Counted from the stretch's first letter, positions 40,355 through 51,010 are shown. The stretch: 64,000 bases of DNA from an uncultured Atopobiaceae bacterium (GCA_944321515.1 CALULO010000003.1:124001-188000), one strand, 5' to 3'. Made by a program: numbers and translations. Notes: generated by a model from the letters alone, not told the origin.

Positions 40355-42685
40355 ATGGCAGACGCGGACAACGAGCGCGAGGGAGAGATGGCCCCGAGAG
40401 GGGGCGCGAACGCCCCGGAGGGTGCGCCGCACGGCCGGCTCGGCAGGCTCTTCGCGGCTCTTGTGGGCGGCGACGAGGAGCCTGACGTCGATGGCGGCGG
40501 CGATGCCATGCCCGCGCCCTCGGACGCGGTGCCGGACCCGGGCGACGTCCCAGCGCCCGGCACCTCGCACCTTGACCTGGACGCGCTCTCGCGCAGGCTC
40601 ATAGGCTCCCCGGACCCGGAGGGCGAGCTCCGTTCCCTTGTCGCCGACGTGCGCCGGCGCTCGGAGGGGCCCGCGGACGACCTCGCACCGAGCAACTTCG
40701 AGCTCTACCTCGCCACGAGGCTCACGGAGGCGGGAATCCGGGACGGACGCGACGCGACCCGCGCGCTGCCGCGCGTCTCCGTGGTCCGTCCGCACACCTC
40801 CGGCCTCTTTTACCTGCGTGTTTCCGGAGGGTCCATCTCCTGGGGCGAGAAGGTCGCGCTCCTGCGCACGGAGGCGGCGCTCAACTGCGCCCTTCTCGCC
40901 GAGCACTCCCTTCCTGACGCAAACGCCTGCTCTCTTGAGGAGATCGTGCGCTGCGAGCAGCGAGTCTGCCGCTCCATCGCCTCCCAGGCGAGCCGCGCGG
41001 CGGCGCGTCTCGAGACGCCGGCCCGCGGGGAGTGGGCGGTCCGCAGCGCCATCTCCGCCGGCATCGAGTGCCTGCGGCTCCCCTTCCGGCTCACGGCGCG
41101 CTTCCGCGTGAACGTAGCCGCAGGGGCGGCGGCCGTCGAGATCGACCTGGTGCCACCCTCTGCCTGGCCGTCGAGCGTCTATGTGGACGGGCTTGGCGTG
41201 GTGGGAGCCACTACGGAGATGCGGCGCCGTGCTGCCTCCGACTACAACCTGCGGCTTGGGATACTCCTTGCCTCATACGCGTTCCGGACGGCGCCCCAGC
41301 TTTCCGAGGTGTGGGTGGCGGGCGTGCTGGACACCGCACGCGACCACGCCTGTTACTACTCCGCCCGTCTCACGCGCCGTCTGATTGACGAGCTTGACGT
41401 GGAGGGGGCGTTCGACCCGTTCGTGGTCATGCGAGCATCCGGGGCCGTAATGGATGCGAACGGCCGCGAGCTCGAGCCGGTGCGTCAGGGCTTCTCCCTT
41501 GAGGACGAGCTCTTCTGCCCCGCTCGCCGCTACGACCCGCCAGAGCTCTCCGGGCGGCGGCTCCTCCCCTCGGAGGCCCGCGCGCTTGGCTGCGAGCTCG
41601 TGCGAGACCTCGGGATGGACGAAGCGGCCGGCCGCAAGCACGTAGCCGAGGAGCTTGGCCGACGCCTCACGAGCTCCACGGAGCAGAACGTCCGGGAGAT
41701 CCTGGCCGCGGCGGGAGAGTCCGACGCGGCGGACGTGCGCGAGGCGGCCCTTCGCTGCGTGCGCGGGCTCATTGACGGCACGCTCGAGGACGACCCCCTG
41801 ACGCTAGAGGACTCCCTCGTGAGAGGCGACCCCCTGAGCCGCTCCGTCGGACGCGCGCACGATCTTCTCGCCGCGCATGACGTGGAGGCTGCCCGTCGGC
41901 TGGCGGAGGAGGCACTTGAGCAGGCCGAGCACGAAGCGACTGTGGTCAACGGCGGCGGCGTGGGACCCGCCGACGCGTCCGAGTCGGCAGCCCGTCGCGT
42001 CTTTGGCTCCTACAGCGAGCGGGCGCTCTACAACCGGCTGCTCGCCGGCCCCAACGAATGCTGCAGGCTTGTGCGACCCGCCCACCTCGAGGCGCATCTC
42101 GTCGCCTCAGCCGCCGCGCTTATCGGCGAGCGTGCCGAGGAGGCCGTGAGCCACGCCCGGAGCGCCGTCAGGCTTGCCCCGATGTCCGCGCAGGCGAGCC
42201 TGCACCTGGCCCAGTGCCTCGAGGCGACGGGCGACGCGGAGGGGGCCTTCGACGAGCTCTGCCGCATGCTCTCCCTCGCTCACGAGCCCGAGTCCATTGG
42301 CCTCGGCTACCTGCGCATGTCTCAGCTCCAGTGGAGAGACGGGCACGTGCTTGCCGCACAGGCCTGCTACCAGCGCGCCTGCCGCAACCTCCCGGCACCC
42401 ACGCTCGTGGCGGGACTCGCGGTGGTGGCGCTCATCGCCCACGTGGGCGACGCCTCGGACGGAAGCCTCACCGACGAGCAGGTGGAGCGGGCGCTCGCCG
42501 GGGCCGGCATTCCGATCGCGCCGACGCGAGAGGTGGGCGAGACCCTTCTCGAGGCGACGCGCGCTGCCGTTGACGCCGAGGTGTTTCCCGTGGCGCGGGA
42601 CCTCATGCGGTCTCTCTGTGCGCTCTTCAGGGACGACGTGAGCTTCGGGGTGCTGCGCTCCATCGAGGGGGAGCCGGACCGATGA
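40355..42685 (+). CDS. Large TPR-containing protein, unknown
   Basis: An unrecognised 776-residue cytoplasmic protein. Residues 1-75 are charged and low in complexity (many Pro, Asp, Gly). Residues about 75-420 form a globular region rich in Arg/Ala helices and with beta stretches (FRLTARFRVNVAAGAAAVEIDLVPP). Residues about 500-720 are helical repeats of TPR type, for example EEAVSHARSAVRLAPMSAQASLHLAQCLEATGDAEGAFDELCRML shortened to its key pattern A-L-A/G-D-A. No signal peptide or membrane segment. RBS GGGAGG is good, and the HAD gene follows by 19 bp. Scaffold role is an inference. Confidence 0.8.
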   Translation: MADADNEREGEMAPRGGANAPEGAPHGRLGRLFAALVGGDEEPDVDGGGDAMPAPSDAVPDPGDVPAPGTSHLDLDALSRRLIGSPDPEGELRSLVADVRRRSEGPADDLAPSNFELYLATRLTEAGIRDGRDATRALPRVSVVRPHTSGLFYLRVSGGSISWGEKVALLRTEAALNCALLAEHSLPDANACSLEEIVRCEQRVCRSIASQASRAAARLETPARGEWAVRSAISAGIECLRLPFRLTARFRVNVAAGAAAVEIDLVPPSAWPSSVYVDGLGVVGATTEMRRRAASDYNLRLGILLASYAFRTAPQLSEVWVAGVLDTARDHACYYSARLTRRLIDELDVEGAFDPFVVMRASGAVMDANGRELEPVRQGFSLEDELFCPARRYDPPELSGRRLLPSEARALGCELVRDLGMDEAAGRKHVAEELGRRLTSSTEQNVREILAAAGESDAADVREAALRCVRGLIDGTLEDDPLTLEDSLVRGDPLSRSVGRAHDLLAAHDVEAARRLAEEALEQAEHEATVVNGGGVGPADASESAARRVFGSYSERALYNRLLAGPNECCRLVRPAHLEAHLVASAAALIGERAEEAVSHARSAVRLAPMSAQASLHLAQCLEATGDAEGAFDELCRMLSLAHEPESIGLGYLRMSQLQWRDGHVLAAQACYQRACRNLPAPTLVAGLAVVALIAHVGDASDGSLTDEQVERALAGAGIPIAPTREVGETLLEATRAAVDAEVFPVARDLMRSLCALFRDDVSFGVLRSIEGEPDR

Positions 42686-42704
42686 CGGCCGAGGCGGTCC
42701 AGGC

Positions 42705-43367
42705 ATGCGCACGGTGAGCCTCTGGCCGCCTTCCTTCCGGGCGGCAGTCTTTGACTTCGACGGGACCCTCGCGGAGACGTGGCAGATCTGGCGACGCGTG
42801 GACGAGATCTTCTTCTCCTCGCGCGGGCTGGAGTTTGACGAGAGCGCCTCCGCCACGCTGGCGACGCTCGGCTTTGCCGCGGGCGCGCAGTGGTGCGTGG
42901 AGCGCTACCGCCTGCGCGACGCGGTGTCCGACATCGTGGACGAGTGGAACCGCCTGGGCGCGGCCCTCTACGAGAACGACGTGCGGCTCCGACCGGGCGC
43001 CGAGGGGTACCTGTGCGCGCTGAGGGGCTCGGGGGTGCGGCTGGCGCTGGCGACCACCAACGATCCGCACGTGCTTGGCGCAATGCGACACGTCGACGTC
43101 TACGGCCTGTTCGACGAGGTTGTCTGCGGCCGCGAGGTGGCGCGGGGCAAGGACCACCCCGACATATACCTCGAGGCCGCCCGTCGGCTGGGGGCGACCC
43201 CGGATGAGTGCGCGGTCTTCGAGGACATCCTGCCGGGGACGCTCTCCGCCGCCCGCGCCGGCATGTCCACGGTAGCCGTGCGCTGCGAGGACCCCCGTCA
43301 GCCGGAGCGCGAGCTGCGCGAGGCTGCTGACCTGTGGCTCGACGGCTGGGAGGGCGTCCTCCCCTAG
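42705..43367 (+). CDS. HAD-family phosphatase, phosphoglycolate-phosphatase-like
   Basis: A 220-residue HAD hydrolase. Motif I is AVFDFDGTLAET, motif II LALATTNDPHVLG, motif III the Lys in ARGKDHPDIY, and motif IV VFEDILPGTLSAARAG. The helical cap (about 25-100) is that of beta-phosphoglucomutase/CbbY-type enzymes. It follows the TPR gene by 19 bp and is probably co-transcribed with it. Substrate unknown. It converges on the DUF6483 gene with an 18-bp gap. Confidence 0.9.
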   Translation: MRTVSLWPPSFRAAVFDFDGTLAETWQIWRRVDEIFFSSRGLEFDESASATLATLGFAAGAQWCVERYRLRDAVSDIVDEWNRLGAALYENDVRLRPGAEGYLCALRGSGVRLALATTNDPHVLGAMRHVDVYGLFDEVVCGREVARGKDHPDIYLEAARRLGATPDECAVFEDILPGTLSAARAGMSTVAVRCEDPRQPERELREAADLWLDGWEGVLP

Positions 43368-43385
43368 CGACGGCGGGCGCCGGGG

Positions 43386-43784
43386 CTACGCCTTCGGGAA
43401 GAGCTCCGCATCAAGCTCACGGAGCTCGGCGGGCGCGACGGCGGGGTCGCAGCCGAAGGACTCCCCAACCGCCTTGGCCTGCAGGCGCCGCAGACCGGCT
43501 GTGTCCTCGTCACCCTGCTGCTCATAGATGCGGGCAAGCCGGTCGAGCGCGTAGCAGACGTACTCGGCCACGGAGTCGCCCATGCCAGAGAGCACCATCA
43601 TCGTCACGAGCGAGTCGGGCGCCAGAGAGAGCGCGGTCTCGTGGTCCAGCTCGAGCAGCTCGCCAATCTGCTGCTCGGTCTCGACGAGACCGGCGCGCTC
43701 GCCGCCCGCGGCCCGCAGCAGCGCGCGCGAGACGCCCTCCACAAACTGCCCGATTATTTCAAGCACGTAGTCTCTCTGCAGCAT
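43386..43784 (-). CDS. DUF6483-type helical protein
   Basis: A 132-residue soluble helical protein starting MLQRDYVLEIIGQFVEGVSRAL, the usual start of the small family now called DUF6483 in Firmicutes and Coriobacteria. A helix pair with GLVETEQQIGELLELDHETALSL follows, then YALDRLARIYEQQGDEDTAGLRRLQA, which is TPR-like. Start ATG 43784 has AAGGGAG upstream. Function is unknown. A GGCGAGAAG word lies in the gap 43785-43890. Confidence 0.78.
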   Translation of the reverse strand: MLQRDYVLEIIGQFVEGVSRALLRAAGGERAGLVETEQQIGELLELDHETALSLAPDSLVTMMVLSGMGDSVAEYVCYALDRLARIYEQQGDEDTAGLRRLQAKAVGESFGCDPAVAPAELRELDAELFPKA

Positions 43785-43890
43785 GCGAACTCCCTTCGGC
43801 AACCCGAATAGGATAGCGCTCCGACGGCGAGAAGTGCGCGGGGCGGAGAATCCCTCGCATATGGCGCGCAACCAGCCGCGCTGCCACGCG

Positions 43891-46800
43891 CTAGTCAACG
43901 GACTTGAGGCTCTCCACCATGTCGATCCCGTCGAGCCGTCGGCGCATCGCCAGCATCACGAGCGCCGAGAAGACCAGGGTGAGCGCGAACGCCCCCACGT
44001 AGCTCGCCGGGTGAATGACGCGGCCGAACATCACCACGTCGACCTCGGCCGTCACGATAACGAAGCCCTCCAGCCACGTGCCGAGCACCATGCCGAGCGC
44101 GTCGCCAATAAGCGCCAGGAGCGCGATCTCCCGGAAGATGTAGGAGCCCACCTCGGCGCGCCTGAAGCCGAGCACCTTGAGCGTGGCAATCTCACGCACG
44201 CGCTCGCCGATGTTGATGTTGGTGAGGTTGTAGAGCACGATGAACGCCAGCGCGGCGGCGGAGACGATAAGCACCGCCACGATGAGGTCCACCGCGGAGA
44301 GCATCTCCCGGTACATGGCCACCGTCTCGTCCATGAAGGACACGGTCGAGACATGCCCGACGCCTTGCAGCGCATCGGTCAGGGAGCCTCGCGCGGCGGC
44401 GTCCGGGCTCGTGGTCGCGTAGATGGTCGAGAAGGACGGGGCCTCTGAGCCCACCACGCCAGCGGCGAAGAGCTCGTCCCACGCCTCGGGAGAGAGGTAG
44501 GCCACCGAGCCCACGTAGTTTTCCGTCACGCCGGTGACGGTGAGCTCACAGCCCTCGCCCGTGGCGGTGCCCACGGCGTCCTGCCCGTAGAGGGTCACCG
44601 TGTCGCCCGGGGTGACGCCAAGCTTGTTTGCCGTCTTCTCCCCAAGAACGAGCCCGCCTCCCGAGAGCGAGAGGGGCTCCTGCGAGACGCGCTCGCGCAT
44701 GCTCACCGCAGCGGCAAACGTGTCAGGGTCCTTAGGAACCACCACCTGCACCGAAAGCGTGCCGTCCGAGGCAACAGATCCAACCTGTGTGTTCACGAGC
44801 TGCGCCCGGACAAGCACCTCGGCCCCCTCCGTCGCTGAGATCATGCCCTCGACGGCCTCGGCGTCCTCAGCCGAGGCCTCGTCGTCCAGGCTCACCGTGG
44901 TGTCGTAATGGACGATGGAGCCGAACTGGTTGTCAAGAATGTCCCAGATGGCGTCATGCAGCCCCAGGCCCACCAGCAGCAGCGCGGCGCAGCCCGAGAT
45001 GCCGACCACAGTCATGAGCAGGCGCTTCTTGTAGCGGAAGAGATTTCGGCAGGTGACCTTCCAGGAGAAGGAGAGCCGGCGCCAGAGCGGCCTCACGCGC
45101 TCAAGCAGGATGCGCCGCCCCGCGCGCGGCGCCCGCGGCTGCATCAGGGCGGCGGGCGTCTCCCGCAGGGCGGAGACCACGGCCGCCCAGGTGGCCAGCA
45201 ACGTCACCGCCACGCCCAGCCCGCCGGAGGTGAGCGCCACCACCGGGTCGATAGGTAGCGGGAAGTCTAGCTGCGGCACGGCGTAGATGATGCCGTAGGC
45301 CGAGGAGACGATGTACGGAAGCACCTGCGAGAGCACCGCCACCCCAAGCGCGGCGCCCGTGACGGCGGCGGCCCCGGCATAGGCGAGGTACTTGCCGGCA
45401 ATGCGGGCGGTCCCGTAGCCGAGCGCCTTGTACGTCCCTATCTGCACGCGCTCGTCCTCCACCATGCGCGTCATCGTGGTGAGCGAGACGAGCGCAGCCA
45501 CGAGGAAGAACATGAACGGGAACACGGTGGCGATGGTGTCCATGCGCTCTGAGTCGGCCTGATAGGTGGCGATGCCCTCGCTCTGGGTGCGGTCCAGCAC
45601 GTAGAGCTGCCCCGGCTCGAGGGCGTCGACCTCGGCCTGCGCGGCGTCAAGGGCCTCCTGCGCCTCGGCGAGCCGCTCGTCCGCCTCCGCGCGGGAGGCC
45701 TTCCAGGCCGCCTCGCCCTCGTCGTAGGCCGCCTGCGCGGCGGCGATCTCCGCGCGAGACTGCTCCAGCTGGGCCGCCAGGGAGTCAACCTGCTCCTGTG
45801 CGGAGGCAAGCTGCGCCCGTGCGTCCCGCTGGCTGGCGAGAAGCCCCTCCCGACCGGAGTCCACCTCCGCCTGGGCGGCGGCGACCTGGGCGCGCCCGGA
45901 GTCGTAGGCGTCTACCGCGGCGCGCGCCTGCCCAAGCTGGTCTATCTGCGCAAGCGCCGCCCCCAGTGCCTCGGCCTGCGCGGCGAGCTGAGCGTCCTGG
46001 GCGCGCGCGGCGTCCAGCTGCGCCTGCTGCTCGGGCGTGAGGGCGCCCGCGCCCTCTAGCGCGCCGAGCTGCTCCAAGGCCGGCGCCAAGGAGTCGCGCG
46101 CCTGCGTGACCTGTGCGGAGGCCCCCTCCACGCCCGAGCGCGCAGAGGCGAGGTCCTCGGCCGCGATGCCCTGCCCAGAAAGCGAGGCGAGGAGCTCCCG
46201 AAGCCCGGACTCATAGGCGGAGCGAGCGGCCTCGGCCTGGGCGGCCTGGTCGTCAAGCGCCGCGTCCTGGGCGTCTATCTGCACCTGCGCGTCATCAAGC
46301 GCCGCCTGGGCGGCGGCCAGCTCGGATGCGGACCTCTCGCGCTGGGAGTCGAGCTCGGAGCGGGCGTCGGAAAGCTCGGACTCCCCGGCTGCAAGCCGGG
46401 AGACGCCGTCGGCAATCTTTGCCGCCGACGCGTCCAGCTCCTCCCGCGCCCCGGAGAGCTCGGACTCCGCGGCAGCGCGCTCGTCGGCGAGCCGCGCCGC
46501 CTCCTCGTCCACCTTGGACTGGGCGTCGGCGCGCAGGTCCTCCACACGCGCCTCGGCAAGCTCGTCCGAGCTAGACTCGATGGCCTCGTCAACGGCGCCA
46601 ACGACCTCCTGATACCTGTCTCCCCCGCTCTGATAGGTGTCCGCGCCCTCCACGCGCAGGTAGGCCTCGGTGTAGGGCGTGCCCTCGACAAAGGTGTCCG
46701 CGGGGACGTACAGGTACTGGTCAATCATCCCGGAGCCGAGCGTCGTGGAGCCGAAGCTCACGGTATAGGGGTAGGCCGAGGAGCTTACGGTCCCCGTGAC

Positions 46801-47337
46801 GGTAAGCTCCTCTGTCGTAAGCACGTCGCCATCTCCGGCCTCGTAGAGCACCTCGATGACGTCACCGGGCTCCACGGGCAGGGCGGGGTTGTCCGCAGAC
46901 GCGACACACTCCCCCGCCGCGGTCGGCCAGGTGCCGGAACGCAGGATGAGCTGGTTGGCTGTCGGCTCGTCGGCGCCCGCGCCGTCCGTCCCAGACCCCA
47001 CGTACTCGGCCGGCAGCGTCGCCACGCGGGTGGCCACCTGCTCGGAGCCAACCCGAGCCATTACGTCAACCGAGGTCGAGCCGACGGCCGCAGAGACCCC
47101 CTCCACCGCAGACAGCCTCTCGAGGTCCTTCTCGCCGAGCCCCTGGGTCGAGACCACGCGCAGGTCCCAGAGGCGGGTCTCGTCATAGTAGGCGTCCACT
47201 GAGGCGCGCATGTCAGGGCCGGCCATGCGCAGGCCGGCGAAGAAGCCGCAGCCGAGCGCGCAAATCCCGAGGATTGCGAGGAAGCGCCCGAGCGAGGTAG
47301 AGACGTCTCGGGCTATGCCACGGGAGAAGGCGCTCAC
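43891..47337 (-). CDS. Giant FtsX-type permease with coiled-coil periplasmic-type domain
   Basis: An 1148-residue membrane protein. TM1 (about 18-38) is followed by an extracytoplasmic domain of about 240 residues. A coiled-coil region rich in Ala, Glu, Gln and Ser runs from about 255 to 585 (AEVDALEP ends it). A first FtsX core (FMFFLVAALVSLTTMTRMV, YKALGYGTARIAGKYL) comes at about 610-760, a second extracytoplasmic domain at about 800-985, and a second FtsX core (LIVAVLIVSAAALAFIVLYNL, ATLKVLGFRRAEVG) at the C-terminus. The start is GTG 47337 with GAGGAG upstream, one base after the ATPase-permease stop. It likely forms a mechanotransmission-type exporter with it. Confidence 0.9.
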   Translation of the reverse strand: MSAFSRGIARDVSTSLGRFLAILGICALGCGFFAGLRMAGPDMRASVDAYYDETRLWDLRVVSTQGLGEKDLERLSAVEGVSAAVGSTSVDVMARVGSEQVATRVATLPAEYVGSGTDGAGADEPTANQLILRSGTWPTAAGECVASADNPALPVEPGDVIEVLYEAGDGDVLTTEELTVTGTVSSSAYPYTVSFGSTTLGSGMIDQYLYVPADTFVEGTPYTEAYLRVEGADTYQSGGDRYQEVVGAVDEAIESSSDELAEARVEDLRADAQSKVDEEAARLADERAAAESELSGAREELDASAAKIADGVSRLAAGESELSDARSELDSQRERSASELAAAQAALDDAQVQIDAQDAALDDQAAQAEAARSAYESGLRELLASLSGQGIAAEDLASARSGVEGASAQVTQARDSLAPALEQLGALEGAGALTPEQQAQLDAARAQDAQLAAQAEALGAALAQIDQLGQARAAVDAYDSGRAQVAAAQAEVDSGREGLLASQRDARAQLASAQEQVDSLAAQLEQSRAEIAAAQAAYDEGEAAWKASRAEADERLAEAQEALDAAQAEVDALEPGQLYVLDRTQSEGIATYQADSERMDTIATVFPFMFFLVAALVSLTTMTRMVEDERVQIGTYKALGYGTARIAGKYLAYAGAAAVTGAALGVAVLSQVLPYIVSSAYGIIYAVPQLDFPLPIDPVVALTSGGLGVAVTLLATWAAVVSALRETPAALMQPRAPRAGRRILLERVRPLWRRLSFSWKVTCRNLFRYKKRLLMTVVGISGCAALLLVGLGLHDAIWDILDNQFGSIVHYDTTVSLDDEASAEDAEAVEGMISATEGAEVLVRAQLVNTQVGSVASDGTLSVQVVVPKDPDTFAAAVSMRERVSQEPLSLSGGGLVLGEKTANKLGVTPGDTVTLYGQDAVGTATGEGCELTVTGVTENYVGSVAYLSPEAWDELFAAGVVGSEAPSFSTIYATTSPDAAARGSLTDALQGVGHVSTVSFMDETVAMYREMLSAVDLIVAVLIVSAAALAFIVLYNLTNINIGERVREIATLKVLGFRRAEVGSYIFREIALLALIGDALGMVLGTWLEGFVIVTAEVDVVMFGRVIHPASYVGAFALTLVFSALVMLAMRRRLDGIDMVESLKSVD

Positions 47338-47338
47338 G

Positions 47339-50300
47339 TCACTCGCTCCTCAGGGCCTCCACCGGGTCCTCGTGCGAGGCCTTGCGCGCGGGCAGGAGGC
47401 CCGCGATCATCGTGAGCGCCACGGAGATGAGCACGAGCACGGCCGCAGACTCCCACGGCAGGGTCATGATGCCTTCCACGGCGAAGTCGTGCAGAACCCA
47501 GGCGTTCACCGGGACCGAGACGGCCAGCACCACGGCAATGGCAAAGAGCCCGGAGATGAGGCCCTCAATGAAGGTCTCGGCGTTGAACACGTTGGCGACG
47601 TTTCTCTTTGACGCCCCGATGGCGCGCAGGATCCCGATCTCCTTCTTGCGCTCGAGCACGCTGATGTAGGTGATGATCCCGATCATGATGGAGCTCACCA
47701 CCAGCGAGATGCTCACGAAGGCAACCAGGACCAGCGAGATCATGTTCACAATGTCGGTCACGCTGCCCATGATGATGCCCATGTAGTCGGTGTAGGTGAT
47801 GACGCCGTCCTCGTTGCCGGCGGCGCGCTGCTCCTCGTTGTAGCGGTCGATGGCGTCAAGGACGCGCTCCTTGGCCTCGAAGTCTCGCGGGTAGATCTGG
47901 ATGGCGGCCGGGTCGTCCTCGGTGGCATAGCCGAGCGTCGAGAGGTTGTTCTCGTAGGTGAGCTGGCTCGCGTTGGCATAGCTCTCCATGAGCGAGGCGA
48001 GGTCCTCGGCGTCCATGTTGAAATGGACGGCCGAGGCCAGCGCGCCCGCGTCGACGTGGAAGGAGCTCTGAAGGCTGGAGAGGCTCTGGGCCACCTGCCC
48101 GGCATACTGGCTGAGGACGGACGACATCGCGGACTGGAGCTGCGCGGAGATGGCGCTTCCCACCTGGGAGGACATGCTCTGCAGGAAGCTCTGCAGGTAG
48201 GGCGCGAGGCTGCCGGAGACGTAGTCGCGCACGATCTTCTCCACGCGCTCGCGCACCGGCTGGCCGGCCACCGCCTCGATCTGGTCGAGGAAGGACTGGG
48301 CGTCGTCGGTGGCGAGGTAGGTCTCGAGGCTTGCCGCGAGGTTCTGGACGAAGGCCGGGTCTTCAGGGTCGAGGGCGCCGCCGTTTGCGCCCCACCAGGC
48401 CACGAAGCCCTGCGTGAGCTGGCCGCCGAGGGACGTCACCTGCTGCAGCTCGTCGGTGGTGAGCGGCGGGTTGGCGATGGTCTCGTCGAGGATGGCCGAG
48501 AAGTCCGGCGCAGGCACGCCGGCCACGAGCGCGTCGACGTCAATCTGGTCGGCAACGGACGAGAGGTCCACGGAGATGCCGGAGAGGTCCAGGCTGGACG
48601 GGTCAAGGCCGGCGGCGAGGGCGCTCGTGTCGAAGGAGAAGGCCGAGCGCAGGGCATTCTCGTCCACCGAGAAGAGGTCCTCGAGGCTCACGCCCTGGCG
48701 CGCCTGCTCCTGGAGGTCGGCGAAGGTCTCGCCGGTGAAGACGTCGGTGTCGGGGTTCGCGAGCTGCTGCTGGACGATCTCCGAGCTGGCGGCGCGCTCC
48801 ATGAGCTCCTCGGTGAGGCCGTGGGTGTAGGCGATCCCGGCCGTGAGTGCCTTGGCGTCGTTGCTCTCATTGGGGCGCACTACGCCAACCACGTGCAGGT
48901 CAAGACCGTTGTTGACGGCCTGCGCCATGAAGTCTGCGTCGTTGGCCATGCTCGTCCAACCGCCCGTCTCGTCGTTTCTGCGATAGGTGTCGGCAGGACT
49001 CAGGACCTTGAAGGAGAGGGAGAGCGCGTCGTCGTAGGTGAAGTCGACGTCGTCGGCCGTCACGTCCGTCTCGCCGGCGGTGCCGCTCATGGTGGAGGAG
49101 ACCATCTGGGTGAGCTCGTTGGGGTCGAGCACGCCGATGCCATAGAGCGTGTAGTCGCTGATGCCGCCGCTCTGGGTGAGCACGAGCACGCACTCGTCCG
49201 GCGCGGTCGCCCAGCGTCCGGCCACGACGTCGTACTGGGAGTCGAGGAGCTCCTGGTCATCGATCATCTCGTTGAAGACTGACATCCCGCCGCCGTTCAT
49301 GCCGGCCGTGACGGTGCCGGACGCGCCGCCGGTCATGGTGGTGGAGAGCGCGTTGGGGCTGAGCTGGACCGCGCCGTCGGCGGTGTCGGCGGAGTAGACG
49401 AGCGGCGTGAGGCCGTAGTCGTACTGGATGGCGTTGACGTCACCCTCTATGCCGGCCTCGCCTGACTCGAGGTAGCTCTTGAGGCCGGAGAGGTCGTTGG
49501 AGCCAACCGACGCGAACATGTCCTGCAGCATCGTGTACTCGGGGATCGAGGAGGAGGCGTCGTCCCCGGAGGCGGCTCCGGCGTCCGCGTCCTTCCCGCC
49601 GCCCTGGGAGCCGGCCTCTGCGGAGTCCGCGCCCCCGTCCTCGGAAAGCATCGAGGAGAGGTCGTAGCTCTGCTTGGTGATGGAGAGCGGGTAGCTGGAG
49701 AGCGTGTCCTCCTCAACGCGAGCGATGTAGCCGTTGACGCCGTTGGCGAGCGCCAGGATGGCGGCGATGCCAATGATGCCAATCGAGCCGGCGAAGGCCG
49801 TCATGACGGTGCGGCCCTTCTTGGTCATGAGGTTGTTGAACGAGAGGCCGAGCGCCGTGAGGAAGCTCATCGATGTGCGGCGCGCCTGCTTGGCCTCGCG
49901 GCGCGGGGCGGTCGCCGGGTCGAAGGGGTCGGAGTCCGCGGTGATGTGGCCGTCGTGAAGCTCCACGATGCGCGTCGCGTACTGACGCGCGAGCTCGGGG
50001 TTGTGGGTGACCATCACCACCAGCCTGTCCTGCGCCACCTCCTTGAGCAGGTCCATGACCTGCACGGAAGTCTCCGAGTCCAGTGCGCCGGTGGGTTCGT
50101 CGGCAAGAAGGATCTCGGGGTCGTTGATGAGGGCGCGGGCGATGGCCACGCGCTGCATCTGGCCGCCGGAGAGCTGGCTGGGCCTCTTGTTGACGTGGTC
50201 GGCGAGCCCCACGCGCGCCAGGGCGTCCAACGCGCGGCGGCGGCGCTCGGCGCGGCCCACGCCCGAGAGCGTGAGCGCCAGCTCCACATTGGCGAGAATC

Positions 50301-50596
50301 GTCTGGTGCGGGATGAGGTTGTAGCTCTGGAAGACGAAGCCGATGCGGTTGTTGCGGTAGGTGTCCCAGTCTCGGTCCCGGTACTTCTTGGTGGAGATGC
50401 CATCGATCACGAGGTCTCCCTCGTCAAAGTGATCGAGGCCGCCCACGATGTTGAGCATGGTGGTCTTGCCGGAGCCCGACGGACCGAGCACGGCAACGAA
50501 CTCGCTGTCGCGAAAGGCCACGGATACGTGGTCGAGCGCAACCTGCGTGAAGGACGCGGTGGTGTAACGCTTGCAGATGCCATTGAGCTCGAGCAT
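47339..50596 (-). CDS. MacB-like ATPase fused to FtsX permease
   Basis: A 1085-residue fusion. The ATPase (1 to about 225) has Walker [10 protein letters not shown], signature [15 protein letters not shown], Walker [14 protein letters not shown] and switch histidine MVTHNPELA, typical of LolD/MacB-type enzymes. A first membrane helix lies at about 265-285 ([25 protein letters not shown]), a very large extracytoplasmic region about 295-945 rich in Asp, Ser and Thr with short coiled parts, and three C-terminal FtsX helices after about 955 ([36 protein letters not shown]). RBS CGGAGGA precedes ATG 50596. It probably pairs with the next permease; substrate unknown. Confidence 0.92.
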   Translation of the reverse strand: MLELNGICKRYTTASFTQVALDHVSVAFRDSEFVAVLGPSGSGKTTMLNIVGGLDHFDEGDLVIDGISTKKYRDRDWDTYRNNRIGFVFQSYNLIPHQTILANVELALTLSGVGRAERRRRALDALARVGLADHVNKRPSQLSGGQMQRVAIARALINDPEILLADEPTGALDSETSVQVMDLLKEVAQDRLVVMVTHNPELARQYATRIVELHDGHITADSDPFDPATAPRREAKQARRTSMSFLTALGLSFNNLMTKKGRTVMTAFAGSIGIIGIAAILALANGVNGYIARVEEDTLSSYPLSITKQSYDLSSMLSEDGGADSAEAGSQGGGKDADAGAASGDDASSSIPEYTMLQDMFASVGSNDLSGLKSYLESGEAGIEGDVNAIQYDYGLTPLVYSADTADGAVQLSPNALSTTMTGGASGTVTAGMNGGGMSVFNEMIDDQELLDSQYDVVAGRWATAPDECVLVLTQSGGISDYTLYGIGVLDPNELTQMVSSTMSGTAGETDVTADDVDFTYDDALSLSFKVLSPADTYRRNDETGGWTSMANDADFMAQAVNNGLDLHVVGVVRPNESNDAKALTAGIAYTHGLTEELMERAASSEIVQQQLANPDTDVFTGETFADLQEQARQGVSLEDLFSVDENALRSAFSFDTSALAAGLDPSSLDLSGISVDLSSVADQIDVDALVAGVPAPDFSAILDETIANPPLTTDELQQVTSLGGQLTQGFVAWWGANGGALDPEDPAFVQNLAASLETYLATDDAQSFLDQIEAVAGQPVRERVEKIVRDYVSGSLAPYLQSFLQSMSSQVGSAISAQLQSAMSSVLSQYAGQVAQSLSSLQSSFHVDAGALASAVHFNMDAEDLASLMESYANASQLTYENNLSTLGYATEDDPAAIQIYPRDFEAKERVLDAIDRYNEEQRAAGNEDGVITYTDYMGIIMGSVTDIVNMISLVLVAFVSISLVVSSIMIGIITYISVLERKKEIGILRAIGASKRNVANVFNAETFIEGLISGLFAIAVVLAVSVPVNAWVLHDFAVEGIMTLPWESAAVLVLISVALTMIAGLLPARKASHEDPVEALRSE

Positions 50597-50693
50597 GGGT
50601 CCTCCGAGACGTTATTTGCATATGAGACATAGCGTACCCAATCGCACGGCACGAGAGACTTCCACATTCGAATTCGATTCAAAACCAGCTGCC

Positions 50694-50762
50694 GCCGGCC
50701 GGGGGCGGTTTACGCCAGCCGCCGGCCAGGGCGGTTTACGCCAGGCGCTGGCCGGGGGGCGG
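50694..50762. repeat. ~26-bp tandem repeat, 2.5 units
   Basis: Units starting at 50694, 50721 and 50747 share G(C)CGGCC, then GGGCGGTTTACGCCAG; the third is truncated. The units lie 5' of the large FtsX operon and just before the nested inverted repeat. Confidence 0.8.
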
Positions 50763-50792
50763 TCCTAAGCCCAATCTATGGGCACGCCATGC

Positions 50793-51010
50793 GCGTTCGG
50801 GCCCTTCGTGAGGTGAAATCGTATTTGGACGAGCGTTCGGGCCCTTCGTGAGGTGGGGAAAACAGCCTCCAATAGGCTGCGACTCGGCAAAACACCTGTT
50901 GAGCAATTTCCGATAGGTCCAAAAGCCTCATCAGGAGCTGGAAAAGCCACCTCACGAAGGGCCCGAACGCGTCGGGACAGGCCATTTCACCTCACGAGGG
51001 GCCCGAACGC
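50793..51010. repeat. Nested inverted repeat with four 23-bp copies
   Basis: A 23-bp core (starts GCGTTCGGGCCC, ends CGTGAGGTG) occurs forward at 50793 and 50833 and reversed at 50948-50970 and 50988-51010. The outer pair also matches in the next four bases (AAAT / ATTT), the inner pair does not. The centre (about 92 bp) includes a CAGCCT/AGGCTG hairpin at 50863-50879. It occupies the 476-bp gap 50597-51072, which has no credible ORF. Confidence 0.9.
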
